A DNA stretch of 64,000 nucleotides from a candidate division WOR-3 bacterium. Its GTDB lineage: Bacteria; SDB-A. The stretch spans positions 1-64,000 of the forward strand of contig JAFGSQ010000010.1 in assembly GCA_016934535.1 (NCBI GenBank). Reading direction: 5' to 3'. The position numbers were made by a program, and so were the translations under genes. The notes beneath the pieces are model-generated. The model did no database searches. It had not been told where the DNA came from and saw nothing but the letters and a program-made list of their open reading frames with translations. Below are positions 34,129-43,475 of the stretch, one piece after another. How positions within the stretch are numbered: position 1 is the stretch's first letter; the number at the start of each line of letters is the position of its first letter.

Positions 34129-35760
34129 ATGTCAAGAAAACAGCTGTTCTTGATAATTTTCGCCAGTTCATTTCTCAGCTCCGTTGTGGGAGCGTCGTTA
34201 TGTCTTGTAGCCAAAAACACAAACTCTTCGGAGAGGACTTTGCGCGAAGAACTGGAGTTTTTCTCTCAGTCGCTCGATATAATCATGTCGAATTACGTCA
34301 CCGACATTGAAACAGGCGAACTGATTGAATCTTCGGTCAAAGGAATGCTCGACAGACTCGATCCGTACAGCGTTTATTTCGACTCTGTTGAATTTGCCCG
34401 AATGCAGGAAAACACTTCGGGTAACTTTGGAGGTCTCGGGATAGAAATTGGAATCAGAGGCAGCGTTCTCACTGTCATAGCGCCCATGGACAATACGCCG
34501 GCGGAAAGGGCGGGGCTTATGGCCGGGGATCAAATCCTTGAAATAGATGATGAAAGCACTCAGGGAATAACCACCGAAGAAGCCGTCAACAAATTGAGAG
34601 GAGTACCCGGCACTCAGGTTAAAATCAGGATTCTACATCCTGGGCAGACCGAACCGCTCGACATTGCCATAACGAGGGAAATCATACACCTAAAATCCGT
34701 ACCTTACGCTGAAATAATTGACGGCACCGAAATCGGTTATATCCGTCTTTCAAACTTTTACAATGACGCTGGAATGGAAGTATCTGACGCGGTCAGAACT
34801 CTCGCCGAAAGCGGAGCAAATAAATTCATCCTGGATCTGAGAGGCAATCCGGGCGGACTTCTGAGAGAAGCGATAGATATTTCAAACGTATTTCTTCCAA
34901 AAGGCTCGACTGTAGTATCGACAAACGGCAGAGTCGGCAGAAACAGATTTTTTTCAGAAAATGAACCGATTTCCCCCGCCAGCCCTCTGATAGTTCTCGT
35001 CAATTTCAGCAGTGCTTCCGCTTCTGAAATCGTCGGAGGCGCCATACAAGACCACGACAGAGGCCTCATAATGGGGTCGAGAACTTACGGAAAAGGCTCT
35101 GTCCAGAGTATCTTCCCTCTTTACAGCGGAACGAGAGGCGCCATTAAACTGACGACAAGCCGCTACTATACGCCTTCCGGTAGACTCATAGACGCAGGCC
35201 ATTCGAGAACAAAAAGCCAGATTGAAAACGGCGTCTCTTTGGCAGATTCCGGACCTTACGTCACTGTCGGCCCTTTGAAAAGAAACGTTTTCGGAGGTGG
35301 AGGCATTTATCCGGATTTCCTTTATTATTCTTCTTTGCTGACTGACGAAGAAATAGATCTTTCCACCAAAGGCATCTATTTCACATACGCTATGGAATAC
35401 TCCCTAAAACACCCTTCAATTCCGTTGGATTTCGTTATCTCTGACGCTGACATGGAAAATTTCTACCGTCTCGCAGCCGATTCCGGCATCTACATAGGCG
35501 AGACTACGCCCGAAGAAGTAAGAAAAAACATAATATCCCAATTGAGAATTACAATTGCCACGACAATGTTCGGTGCAGACGGCAGATACTACGAATCTTT
35601 GAAATCGGACGAAGCTGTGGAGATAGCGGTCAGGCTGTTGCGCGAGACTTCATCCATGAGGGACATATTCGGCGTCGCTGAAAATCATCTCCACTGGCAG
35701 GTGATTGACGAAAGAGCTCTGGCCTACGAAGACAGCATCAGAGCAATAATTGATGAATGA
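34129..35760 (+). CDS. S41 C-terminal processing protease (CtpA-type)
   Basis: 543 residues from ATG 34129, chosen because AAGGGGGG lies just upstream; the frame opens earlier at 34096. An N-terminal hydrophobic helix anchors or exports it. The PDZ domain is at about residues 95-170 (GGLGIEIGI, AGLMAGDQILEID). The S41 domain follows with NFSSASASEIVGG (catalytic Ser) and TYGKGSVQ (Lys). A C-terminal helical region of about 150 residues completes it. Such proteases cut periplasmic proteins at exposed C-termini. The stop overlaps the PfkB kinase gene. Confidence 0.92.
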   Translation: MSRKQLFLIIFASSFLSSVVGASLCLVAKNTNSSERTLREELEFFSQSLDIIMSNYVTDIETGELIESSVKGMLDRLDPYSVYFDSVEFARMQENTSGNFGGLGIEIGIRGSVLTVIAPMDNTPAERAGLMAGDQILEIDDESTQGITTEEAVNKLRGVPGTQVKIRILHPGQTEPLDIAITREIIHLKSVPYAEIIDGTEIGYIRLSNFYNDAGMEVSDAVRTLAESGANKFILDLRGNPGGLLREAIDISNVFLPKGSTVVSTNGRVGRNRFFSENEPISPASPLIVLVNFSSASASEIVGGAIQDHDRGLIMGSRTYGKGSVQSIFPLYSGTRGAIKLTTSRYYTPSGRLIDAGHSRTKSQIENGVSLADSGPYVTVGPLKRNVFGGGGIYPDFLYYSSLLTDEEIDLSTKGIYFTYAMEYSLKHPSIPLDFVISDADMENFYRLAADSGIYIGETTPEEVRKNIISQLRITIATTMFGADGRYYESLKSDEAVEIAVRLLRETSSMRDIFGVAENHLHWQVIDERALAYEDSIRAIIDE

Positions 35761-36664
35761 AATCCTGGCCGTAGGATCAGTCGCTCTTGACACAATAGAA
35801 AACGACAGAGGCAGGGTTGAAAACATACCAGGCGGATCGCTTTCTTATTTTGTCAGCGCCGCCGCTTTGTACAAAAAAGTCATTCCGGTCGGCGTCGTCG
35901 GTTTCGACTTTCCAGCCTTGACAGAAGCGTGGGGAGAAGGAAGGAAAATAGACACTTCGAATTTTATAATTGAAGACGGAAAGACTTTCCGTTGGGGCGG
36001 GAAATACGCCGAAGACCTGGACTTCAGGCAAACGCTCTTCACCGAGCTTGGCGTTTTCGGAGACTTCAAACCAAAATTGTCAGGATCGGCGAAAAAGGCA
36101 AAATACGTTTTTCTCGGAAATATTTCACCGGAGTTACAGTTGTCCGTAATAGACCAGGCCGACGATAGATCCTTCAAGGCTTTGGACACAATGAACTACT
36201 GGATTGACGGATTTTACGAAATCCTGATTGAAGCGGTTTCAAAAATCGACCTTTTATTCATAAACGATCAGGAACTCTTTCATCTCGCGGGTAAAAATTC
36301 TGAAACAAGTTCCCTTCTCGAACTTTTCGGACTCGGATTGAAATACCTGGTTCTCAAGAAAGGGAAAAACGGCGCTTTCATTTTTTCAAGGAGCAAATAC
36401 GGATATTCCGGAATATATAAAACGGCGATAGCCGTCGACACAACCGGCGCCGGAGATTCTTTCGCCGGCGGATTCATGGGGCACCTGGCTTCTTCGACGG
36501 ACTCTACAGACATAAACACAGCCGCTGGCTGGAAGAATTTGAAGTCGTCTCTCGCCCACGGAGCCGCCGCCGCGTCTTTTGCAATTGAGGATTTCGGCTT
36601 GGCGAGTTTGATTGGAGCCGGAAAAAGAGATCTCGAAAAAAGGGCTCGAGAGATACAAGCATGA
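35753..36664 (+). CDS. PfkB-family sugar or nucleoside kinase
   Basis: 303 residues from ATG 35753 (ATGA overlap region with the protease gene). The N-terminal GG motif IPGGSLSYF and the C-terminal PfkB signature TTGAGDSFAGGFMGHL with catalytic Asp235 are present. It phosphorylates a sugar, nucleoside or related alcohol. The ribulose-phosphate epimerase two genes downstream suggests a pentose link. Substrate cannot be assigned. Confidence 0.9.
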   Translation: MNEILAVGSVALDTIENDRGRVENIPGGSLSYFVSAAALYKKVIPVGVVGFDFPALTEAWGEGRKIDTSNFIIEDGKTFRWGGKYAEDLDFRQTLFTELGVFGDFKPKLSGSAKKAKYVFLGNISPELQLSVIDQADDRSFKALDTMNYWIDGFYEILIEAVSKIDLLFINDQELFHLAGKNSETSSLLELFGLGLKYLVLKKGKNGAFIFSRSKYGYSGIYKTAIAVDTTGAGDSFAGGFMGHLASSTDSTDINTAAGWKNLKSSLAHGAAAASFAIEDFGLASLIGAGKRDLEKRAREIQA

Positions 36665-37074
36665 AATACCCCAGAGTGTTCTCGCTTGTCCTCAAGCTGG
36701 CTGGAATTGTTTTTCTTGTTTTTTTTCTGACGTCCGGCGTGTTCGACACGACTTTGGCTTTCAAAAACCGGATATTCAGAACAGGAGCTCTCGTCTTTTC
36801 AGTGATAGCCTGGCGTTATTTCGAGGAACTAAAGAAAATTGAAAATCATTTTTTTCCTCTCATTTTTTTTTCGTTTCTGTTTCTTGGGATTTTCAACGCG
36901 TTTTTTCGTGTAGTGAAAATCACTCCTTTCTCGGCTTCGGTTTTTTTACTGCTTTTTGTCGCAACGGCTCTGATAAAGGTTCTGTTGACCTTTAAAAACG
37001 TTAAATACACAAAGTCGGACCCGGTGGTTTATTCTGTACTCGGCTTTTTTTCTTTTATGTCGCTGGCGGGCTGA
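36661..37074 (+). CDS. Small four-helix membrane protein
   Basis: 137 residues with four hydrophobic stretches (about 10-30, 38-50, 62-85 and 88-105, plus a C-terminal VVYSVLGFFSFMSLAG). No family recognised. It overlaps the kinase gene by 4 bases and ends 1 base before rpe, so it is part of the same transcript. Inner-membrane location is inferred. Confidence 0.72.
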   Translation: MKYPRVFSLVLKLAGIVFLVFFLTSGVFDTTLAFKNRIFRTGALVFSVIAWRYFEELKKIENHFFPLIFFSFLFLGIFNAFFRVVKITPFSASVFLLLFVATALIKVLLTFKNVKYTKSDPVVYSVLGFFSFMSLAG

Positions 37075-37075
37075 A

Positions 37076-37708
37076 ATGACGAAAATAGGTGCTTCTCTCA
37101 TATCTTCGGATCTTCTCAATCTCGGTGAAGTGATAAGAAATCTTGAAAAAGCCGGAGTCGATTTCATTCATTTCGATGTCATGGATGGACATTTCGTCCC
37201 AAACCTCACTTTCGGGCCGGAACTCGCCCGTGCTGTAAAAAAATTCACTGATCTCCCTCTGGACGTCCATCTAATGACAGACAATCCCGAAAAAACAGTC
37301 AATTGGTTTTTAGACTGCAAGCCTGAATACATTTCGTGGCACGTAGAAATTGACGCCGATCATGAGGCCATATCATCTTTGCTCAGAGAAAAATCAATAA
37401 AACCTGGCTTGGCCATAAACCCCTCTACAGATACAGAAAAACTCTTTCCTCATCTCAGATACATTGATTTTGTCCTTCTGATGAGTGTAAATCCGGGTTT
37501 CGGCGGGCAAAAGTTCATGCCTGATGTGCCGGGAAAAGCGGCCGAAATATTAAAACGCAGCGCTATGGATTTATTCATAGACGGCGGCATCAACGCCGAC
37601 ACTGCTCCATATGCTGTCCGCGCCGGAATAAAAAATCTTGTTTCAGGTTCTTACTTAGTTAGATCTGCCGATTATTCAAAAACTGTCAGAATACTGAAAG
37701 ACAGCTGA
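37076..37708 (+). CDS. rpe: Ribulose-phosphate 3-epimerase
   Basis: 210 residues, TIM-barrel. Metal and catalytic motifs are in order: SLISSDLL, FDVMDGHFVPNLTFGP, DVHLM, SVNPGFGGQKF and FIDGGINADTA. It interconverts ribulose-5-phosphate and xylulose-5-phosphate in the pentose phosphate pathway. It is the last gene of the operon, with a T-rich end. Confidence 0.95.
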   Translation: MTKIGASLISSDLLNLGEVIRNLEKAGVDFIHFDVMDGHFVPNLTFGPELARAVKKFTDLPLDVHLMTDNPEKTVNWFLDCKPEYISWHVEIDADHEAISSLLREKSIKPGLAINPSTDTEKLFPHLRYIDFVLLMSVNPGFGGQKFMPDVPGKAAEILKRSAMDLFIDGGINADTAPYAVRAGIKNLVSGSYLVRSADYSKTVRILKDS

Positions 37709-37717
37709 TTTTTTTTT
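37683..37717 (+). terminator. Weak candidate terminator at the end of rpe
   Basis: A short imperfect stem (CTGTC at 37683-37687 with GACAG at 37700-37704) within the last rpe codons is followed by nine T. Stem strength is poor, so this is a low-confidence call. Confidence 0.3.
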
Positions 37718-37854
37718 GATGTATTCGCACTGTTTTTGTGCGGATTACTTCATATGGTATCTTCTGATTTTTTCTATTTCACGCATTATCAAGCCATAAA
37801 GTAACCGCCATAATGATGGCATAATAAATGCTTTATATTTTGTGGAGGTTTAAA

Positions 37855-38619
37855 ATGAATAAACGAACAATGATTATCAGCACCGCCGTGTTTCTTGCTC
37901 TTTTCGGATGCTGCCGAAGACCTGATATGGTAAGAAACGCCGTAACTGTCACAGGAGACAGAGTGGTAAAAATTTTCTGGGATAAAAATGACGAATCAAA
38001 CATTGACTTCTACAGAGTATACAGATGTTACACTGCATCAGGTTATTATGAACTAATAGCTGAAACTCATTTTGAATATTTTTACGATTATGCCGTAACA
38101 AACGGAATAACTTATTATTATGCTCTGTCAGCCGTAAACGGATGCGGAGATGAAGGCACTTTGACGGATTATCTGATATACGACACACCTCGCCCCCAGG
38201 GTTATTTCGCCGGCATCTGCGATATTACGGTGAATCCGGAGCTTGCGGGATGGGACTTTTCATCATATTCGCACTGTGATGCGCAGTCGCCTCTTTGTGA
38301 CATATATTATGAAGTTTATAACGGAACCGGCTACATTGTCTGCGCGGACCTCAGCACTGATATTCAGGACATGGGCTGGGCTTATTCTTTCGACGATGTT
38401 TCTTACGCTCCGACAAGCGGATGGTCGACAACCGGCGATGCAATAGCCGTTCCGAATCACATATACGTAGTGTGGACGAGAACGAACAACTACGCGAAAA
38501 TATACGTGCGTTCTGTTTCACCCCTGGAAATAGTCTTCGATTGGGCATATCAGCTCGAACCAGGCAACAGGGAATTGAGTGTCGGAATCAGGCAAAATAA
38601 ATCCATCGAGACAAGATGA
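37855..38619 (+). CDS. Lipoprotein with fibronectin type III-like domain
   Basis: 254 residues from ATG 37855, preceded by GGAGG; the frame opens earlier at 37828. Signal peptide with lipobox ALFGC (Cys19). Residues about 32-115 read as a fibronectin III domain (VVKIFWDKNDESNIDFYRVYR, YYALSAVNGCG). The C-terminal half (YVVWTRTNNYAKIYVRSV) is beta-rich and unfamiliar. A short inverted repeat, GCCAT-AATG-ATGGC, lies at 37807-37820 upstream. Function is unknown; surface location is likely. Overlaps the next gene by 4 bases. Confidence 0.78.
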   Translation: MNKRTMIISTAVFLALFGCCRRPDMVRNAVTVTGDRVVKIFWDKNDESNIDFYRVYRCYTASGYYELIAETHFEYFYDYAVTNGITYYYALSAVNGCGDEGTLTDYLIYDTPRPQGYFAGICDITVNPELAGWDFSSYSHCDAQSPLCDIYYEVYNGTGYIVCADLSTDIQDMGWAYSFDDVSYAPTSGWSTTGDAIAVPNHIYVVWTRTNNYAKIYVRSVSPLEIVFDWAYQLEPGNRELSVGIRQNKSIETR

Positions 38620-38945
38620 AAAAATTTTTCTTTCTTTTTTCGCTGTTCGTGTCTTTCCTTCCTCCTCGCCCGTCCCCTTGTGCTGTCCGGGGGACGGGCA
38701 CTTATGGGAACGGACCTTCGCCGGTCTCGCTTCCGACCCAAATGAACAATCCCGGACCTTTTAAAAGCGGTAAAAACCCGACGCCAGACTTGCCGCCTTC
38801 TGTGATGCTTTCTCTGTTTTCCAGATTTGATTTCTTCTGGGATGAAAACAACGACGGCAGTTCTTACAGGCCTGTGTTGAGGATTGAACCTGAACGTTTT
38901 TTCCTTAAGTATTCAAAAAACAAATCTCTGAACACCGGCTTCTGA
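38616..38945 (+). CDS. Small secreted protein, unknown
   Basis: 109 residues with an aromatic-rich signal peptide (FFFLFSLFVSFLPP) and a Pro/Asn-rich body. The mature part contains FFWDENNDGSS, which could bind calcium. The ATGA overlap with the upstream FN3 lipoprotein suggests the two act together. No family recognised. Confidence 0.6.
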   Translation: MKKFFFLFSLFVSFLPPRPSPCAVRGTGTYGNGPSPVSLPTQMNNPGPFKSGKNPTPDLPPSVMLSLFSRFDFFWDENNDGSSYRPVLRIEPERFFLKYSKNKSLNTGF

Positions 38946-38969
38946 ATTTACTTTCGGCCAATCTCCCTC

Positions 38970-38998
38970 TTGTAAGATGAGCGCGTATTTGCGATAAT
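38970..38998 (+). promoter_or_regulatory. Promoter of the riboflavin operon
   Basis: TTGTAA (38970-38975), a 17-base spacer and GATAAT (38993-38998). The predicted transcription start coincides with the GTG at 39005, so the ribD mRNA would be leaderless, leaving no room for an FMN riboswitch. Confidence 0.55.
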
Positions 38999-39004
38999 GT
39001 ACCC

Positions 39005-40090
39005 GTGTCAAAATACAAAGATGTCATATTCATGAAAAAAGCACTCAAACTTGCCCGGGGAAGAGAGAGAAAAACCATGCCCAATCCTTCCGTGGCTTGC
39101 ATAGTTGTCAAAAAAGACAAGATTGTTGCAAAGTCCGTTCACAAAGGATCCGGTCACCCTCACGCCGAAAGAAGAGCTCTTGAAAAAGCTGGCAGAGACG
39201 CAGCAGGATCGACTTTATACGTCAACCTTGAACCATGCTGTCATTGGGGAAGAACTCCTCCCTGCACAGAAAAAATTATTGAATCGAAAGTGAAAAGGGT
39301 CGTCTACGCAATTCGCGACCCCAACATTCTTGTGTGCGGCAAAGGCAGATCTGAACTTGAAAAAGCGGGTATCGAGGTGTCCTCTGGTGTTTGCGCGGAA
39401 GAGGGTTTTGAAATAAATGAACATTTTTTTGTCAGTTGCCTTTTTGAAAGACCTTTTGTTTCCTTGAAATTCGCGACTTCAGCCGACGGATTTGTAAGAG
39501 ATAAAAACGGCTCTTCAAAGTGGATAACAGGCGATAAAGCGAGATTTTACGGAAGAAAACTCCGTGCGCTTCACGTTGCCGTAACAGCCGGGACAAACAC
39601 GGTTCTGGCAGACAATCCTTTCCTTACAGCGAGGCTTCCGATGCAAATTGACCCCCTCAGAGTGATTATAGACAAAGAAGGAAAAATTCCCGAAAACAGC
39701 AACGTTTTCCTGGACGAAAATTATATAGTATTTACTACAAATGAAAATTATCCACTTAAAGCTGAACACATAGAGAAGGACCGGTTCAGTATTTCCGCCG
39801 TCCTCGAAATTCTCTACAAAAAATACAACGTGAAGTCATTACTTGTCGAAGGAGGTCCGGCTTTCACCGCATCTTTTGTCAAAAACTCCCTATACGACTG
39901 CGTCTATCACTTCGTCGCCCCCATTTTCCTCGGCGAAGGACTCGGTATGATGCCCCTCGGTTTTTCACTAGAAGAGCATCCCCGCCTGTTGCGAAAAAAC
40001 GCACTGTACTTCGGGGAAGACCTTCTGGTCGTCTATAAAAACCCGCTCAACAAAATCAAAATCGGGGAAGACGGTTGTTTACAGGTCTGA
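39005..40090 (+). CDS. ribD: Bifunctional riboflavin biosynthesis deaminase/reductase
   Basis: 361 residues from GTG 39005. The N-terminal CMP/dCMP-deaminase-like domain has the zinc ligands His53 (HAE), Cys78 and Cys87 (PCCHWGRTPPC). The C-terminal reductase domain (about 150-361) has FATSADGFVRDKNGSSKWITG and LLVEGGPAFTASF. It performs the second and third steps from GTP. First gene of the rib set; overlaps ribE by 16 bases. Confidence 0.94.
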   Translation: MSKYKDVIFMKKALKLARGRERKTMPNPSVACIVVKKDKIVAKSVHKGSGHPHAERRALEKAGRDAAGSTLYVNLEPCCHWGRTPPCTEKIIESKVKRVVYAIRDPNILVCGKGRSELEKAGIEVSSGVCAEEGFEINEHFFVSCLFERPFVSLKFATSADGFVRDKNGSSKWITGDKARFYGRKLRALHVAVTAGTNTVLADNPFLTARLPMQIDPLRVIIDKEGKIPENSNVFLDENYIVFTTNENYPLKAEHIEKDRFSISAVLEILYKKYNVKSLLVEGGPAFTASFVKNSLYDCVYHFVAPIFLGEGLGMMPLGFSLEEHPRLLRKNALYFGEDLLVVYKNPLNKIKIGEDGCLQV

Positions 40091-40653
40091 TTGAAGAAAC
40101 GGGAATTTTAAAAAAAATTGACAGGCGCGGACAATTCTGGGAAATCACGGTTTCATGCTGTAAAATACTCGAGGATCTTAAAACTGGAGATTCGGTTTGC
40201 ACCGACGGAATGTGTCTGACTGCTATTGAAACCGGCAAAAATTTTTTCAAGGCTCAAATGTCGCGTTCAACTGTGAATTCAACCAAATCTAAACACTACC
40301 GATCCGGTGACACAGTCAATCTCGAAAGAGCGATGAAAGCAGACGGCAGGATAGGAGGACACTTCGTCCAGGGCCATGTAGAAACTACAGGAAAAGTATT
40401 GAGATTTCTGCGATCGAAAGGAAATTCCAAATTGGAAATCCTGGTTCCGAGCGAATTTTCTGAAGGAGTCTCTTTAAAAGGATACATAGCTGTAGACGGC
40501 ATAAGCCTCACCATAAACGCTAAAAAAGGCTGTGCGATTGAAATGACAGTAATCGAAGAAACGTACAAAAAGACAAATCTCAGATTCGTGCGTCAGGGAC
40601 TACAGGTGAACATAGAAAGGGATTTCATGTCACCGATAATACGGAGGGCATAA
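40075..40653 (+). CDS. ribE: Riboflavin synthase, alpha chain
   Basis: 192 residues from TTG 40075, giving the family N-terminus MFTGLIEETG. Two lumazine-binding repeats: MCLTAIETGKNFFKAQMSRST and GISLTINAKKGCAIEMTVIEET, with GHFVQGHVETTGKV between. It converts two 6,7-dimethyl-8-ribityllumazines to riboflavin. Its start lies inside the end of ribD and its stop is directly followed by ribBA. Confidence 0.94.
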   Translation: MFTGLIEETGILKKIDRRGQFWEITVSCCKILEDLKTGDSVCTDGMCLTAIETGKNFFKAQMSRSTVNSTKSKHYRSGDTVNLERAMKADGRIGGHFVQGHVETTGKVLRFLRSKGNSKLEILVPSEFSEGVSLKGYIAVDGISLTINAKKGCAIEMTVIEETYKKTNLRFVRQGLQVNIERDFMSPIIRRA

Positions 40654-41853
40654 ATGATATCAGAAATTGAAGAAGCTCTGGAAGACATAAAATCCGGCAA
40701 GATAGTCATCGTCGTCGACGATGAAGACAGAGAAAATGAAGGCGACATGATAATAGCCGCCGAAAAAGCCACTTGCGACGACATAAATTTCATCACTAAA
40801 TACGCGCGGGGATTGCTTTGCGTATCAATGCCGGAAGAAAAAATGGATAAGCTGGGGATTCCGATGATGACTCAGAAAAACACCGCTCCCTATCAAACCG
40901 CATTCGGCGTATCCATAGACGCGTCTGAAGGTATAACGACAGGCATCAGCACTCACGACAGAGCGAGAACTGTCAACCTTCTCGCATCCGAAAAATCAGT
41001 ACCGTCTGATTTCGTAATGCCCGGACATATATTCCCTCTCAAAGCAAAAAGCGGGGGGGTTCTGCGCAGAGCCGGCCATACCGAAGCTGTCGTAGACCTG
41101 ATGAAGATTTCCGGCCTGAATCCCGTCGGAGTGCTGTGCGAGATACTCGCTGAAGACGGTACGATGGCGAGAATGCCTCAGTTGGAGCTCATTTCCCGGG
41201 AACTGGACCTTAAAATAATCACTATTAAGGACCTCATCTCATACAGAACAAAAAAAGAGAAACTCGTCCGCCGCGCAGCCGTATCTTCACTTCCAACCAA
41301 ATGGGGTGAATTCAGGTTATATCTTTACGAGACAGACATCAACGCCGACGTCCACGCCGCGCTCGTCAAAGGCGACATTAACTCCAAAGACAGCATTCTC
41401 GTTCGGGTTCATTCCGAATGTTTCACAGGCGACCTCTTCGGATCCATGAAATGCGACTGCGGGGAACAGCTTCATACAGCCCTCAAAATGATAAGCGATG
41501 AAGGGACGGGCGTCCTCCTATATATGCGCCAGGAGGGAAGAGGGATTGGTCTCGTGAATAAGATACGGGCTTATTCCCTTCAGGAAAAAGGATACGACAC
41601 CGTTGACGCGAACCTGTGTCTTGGTTTCAAGCCTGACGAAAGAGACTACGGTCTGGGCGCTCAAATTCTGTCGGATCTCGGCTTGTCGAAAATCAGAGTC
41701 ATGACAAACAATCCCAAAAAATTGATCGGGTTATCAAGCTTCGGGCTGACAATCGCCGAAAGAGTACCTCTGGAGACGCATCCGCACGATAAGAACATCG
41801 AATATTTAAAAACAAAAAAAGAGAAACTCGGTCACATGTTAAAGGAGGTTTAA
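40654..41853 (+). CDS. ribBA: Bifunctional DHBP synthase/GTP cyclohydrolase II
   Basis: 399 residues. The N-terminal DHBP synthase (1-200) has [10 protein letters not shown] at 22-31 and RAGHTEA at 139-145. The C-terminal GTP cyclohydrolase II (about 205-399) has zinc Cys256, Cys267 and Cys269 ([15 protein letters not shown]) and RQEGRGIGL. It supplies both precursors: butanone phosphate and the pyrimidine. The gene abuts ribE and ribH without gaps. Confidence 0.95.
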   Translation: MISEIEEALEDIKSGKIVIVVDDEDRENEGDMIIAAEKATCDDINFITKYARGLLCVSMPEEKMDKLGIPMMTQKNTAPYQTAFGVSIDASEGITTGISTHDRARTVNLLASEKSVPSDFVMPGHIFPLKAKSGGVLRRAGHTEAVVDLMKISGLNPVGVLCEILAEDGTMARMPQLELISRELDLKIITIKDLISYRTKKEKLVRRAAVSSLPTKWGEFRLYLYETDINADVHAALVKGDINSKDSILVRVHSECFTGDLFGSMKCDCGEQLHTALKMISDEGTGVLLYMRQEGRGIGLVNKIRAYSLQEKGYDTVDANLCLGFKPDERDYGLGAQILSDLGLSKIRVMTNNPKKLIGLSSFGLTIAERVPLETHPHDKNIEYLKTKKEKLGHMLKEV

Positions 41854-42321
41854 ATGCCTGTTGTAAAAGAAGGCAAATATTCAGGAAAAGGAAAAAAAAT
41901 TGCTCTCATAGCATCGCGCTTCAATTCGACGATTACTGCGCGACTAATAGACGGCGCTTTGGACGCGTTGCGCAGACATGAAGTGCTGGATCAGGATATT
42001 TTCGTCGTGTGGGTTCCCGGCGCTTTCGAAATTCCTCCCGTCGCAAAATTATCCGCCGAATCGGGAAAATATGACGCGGTTATCTGCCTGGGTTCTGTCA
42101 TCAGGGGAGACACGCCTCATTTCGATTACGTCGCCGCTGAAGTTTCAAAGGGAATCGCGTCCGTAGGCATTTCTTCAAGGACACCTGTTATATACGGCAT
42201 TATCACCGCAGACTCTCAGGAACAGGCTCTCGACAGGTCGGGAATCAAGTCCGGGAACAAAGGTTTTGACGGGGCGATGACGGCTCTTGAGATGGCGAAT
42301 TTGTATTCCGAACTGGAATGA
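41854..42321 (+). CDS. ribH: 6,7-dimethyl-8-ribityllumazine synthase
   Basis: 155 residues, normal length. SRFNSTITARLIDGALDAL, VPGAFEIP and GSVIRGDTPHFDYV with the catalytic His are all present. It condenses the ribBA and ribD products and forms icosahedral or pentameric shells. A strong AAAGGAGG site lies at the end of ribBA. Confidence 0.95.
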   Translation: MPVVKEGKYSGKGKKIALIASRFNSTITARLIDGALDALRRHEVLDQDIFVVWVPGAFEIPPVAKLSAESGKYDAVICLGSVIRGDTPHFDYVAAEVSKGIASVGISSRTPVIYGIITADSQEQALDRSGIKSGNKGFDGAMTALEMANLYSELE

Positions 42322-42324
42322 TTA

Positions 42325-42726
42325 TTGCAAAGCCTACACAATCTTAGAAAACTCATAATAAAAAAACTTTACCGGGAAGAATTTTGTGAAGAAGACGGAA
42401 ATATTTTTTTTGAATTCTACGGCAAAGATCTGGCTCGCGAAGACACGGACTGGATTGATGGAAAGATCGACACCATCAGCAAAAACCTTCAGGAAATCGA
42501 CGAACTTATAAAAAAGAGTTTAATGAACTGGGACATCGAAAGGGTCGGAATTGTAGAAAGGCAGATACTTCGACTCTCCATAGCCGAAATCCTTTTTTAT
42601 CCGGAGGTTCCGATTCCTGTCGCTATGGACGAAGCAATCAGACTTGGAAAAGAATTCTGCGGCTTGAAAGCGTCCTCTTTCATAAACGGAATTCTCGAAG
42701 CCGTTGCGAGGAAACCATCAAAATAG
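42325..42726 (+). CDS. nusB: Transcription antitermination factor NusB
   Basis: 133 residues from TTG 42325. The start LRKLIIKKLYREEF, the middle VERQILRLSIAEILFYPEVPIPVAMDEAIRLGKEFCGLKASSFINGIL and the VARK end are typical NusB. It binds boxA RNA with NusE and supports rRNA transcription and processing. Its position after ribH is common in bacteria. The end overlaps the next gene. Confidence 0.9.
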   Translation: MQSLHNLRKLIIKKLYREEFCEEDGNIFFEFYGKDLAREDTDWIDGKIDTISKNLQEIDELIKKSLMNWDIERVGIVERQILRLSIAEILFYPEVPIPVAMDEAIRLGKEFCGLKASSFINGILEAVARKPSK

Positions 42727-43475
42727 CAGTCTTTTCGGATATTCACGGTAATTTACACGCCTTCGAAGAACTGAAAAAGAAAATGTCCGCTCTTTCTCCC
42801 GATCTGACTGTTTTCATAGGTGATGCACTGGATTACTGTGCTTTTCCCAATGAATGCGTCAAAGGAGTTGAAGATATCTCCGACGTAAAGCTTCTCGGAA
42901 ATCACGAAGCGTGCGTTCTTGAAAAAATAACGGATGAAAATTTCAATCCGGTCGCCAGGGAATCCCTCAAATGGACCAGAGGTGTTCTATCGAAACCAAA
43001 CATGAAAATCATTTCTTCCTGGGACTTGACATACTCCGGTGTTTTTGGTTTTTGGAACACGTTTTTCGCCCACTGCACTTATTCTTCTCCGGATTCGTGG
43101 AATTACCTCTTCGGACTCAAAGAAGCAAAAACAGAGATGAAAAAAATCGGGAGCGACGGAGTCGATCTTGTTTTCATAGGCCATACCCATTTCCCGGCGG
43201 TATACATTACAGACAAAGACGAAAACACAAATTCGACAGATCTGAACCTTCACCCGGAAATTGACCTCGAGCGCGGCATGAGATACATTTTTAACGTGGG
43301 AAGCTCCGGTCAACCGCGTGACGGAAATTACATGCCTTCTTATGTGGTTTTTGATACGCTCAAAAACCTGGTTGTTTACAAACGTTTTGACTATGATGTC
43401 GAGTCTGCTTACAAGGAAATACTCAAGAGCGGACTGCCAAAAAATCTGGCTTCGAGAATTATTTTAGGAACATGA
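42717..43475 (+). CDS. YfcE/MJ0936-type metallophosphoesterase, apparently starting at ATC
   Basis: 252 residues if begun at ATC 42717. The frame then reads KIAVFSDIHGNLHAFEEL, the exact N-terminus of this family with the metal-binding Asp and His (SDIHGN). GDA, GNHE (Asn-His) and GHTH motifs follow. No ATG, GTG or TTG occurs in this frame upstream until far inside nusB, and the first ATG (42783) would remove the first metal motif. GAGG lies at 42708-42711, five bases before the ATC. ATC is a rare but documented class of start; a sequencing change from ATG is the alternative. Hydrolyses a phosphoester or phosphodiester, substrate unknown. Confidence 0.8.
   Translation: MKIAVFSDIHGNLHAFEELKKKMSALSPDLTVFIGDALDYCAFPNECVKGVEDISDVKLLGNHEACVLEKITDENFNPVARESLKWTRGVLSKPNMKIISSWDLTYSGVFGFWNTFFAHCTYSSPDSWNYLFGLKEAKTEMKKIGSDGVDLVFIGHTHFPAVYITDKDENTNSTDLNLHPEIDLERGMRYIFNVGSSGQPRDGNYMPSYVVFDTLKNLVVYKRFDYDVESAYKEILKSGLPKNLASRIILGT

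Noticed and set aside
38946-39004. FMN riboswitch before ribD
   Set aside because: Only 59 bases separate ribD from the previous gene and the predicted promoter leaves no transcribed leader.
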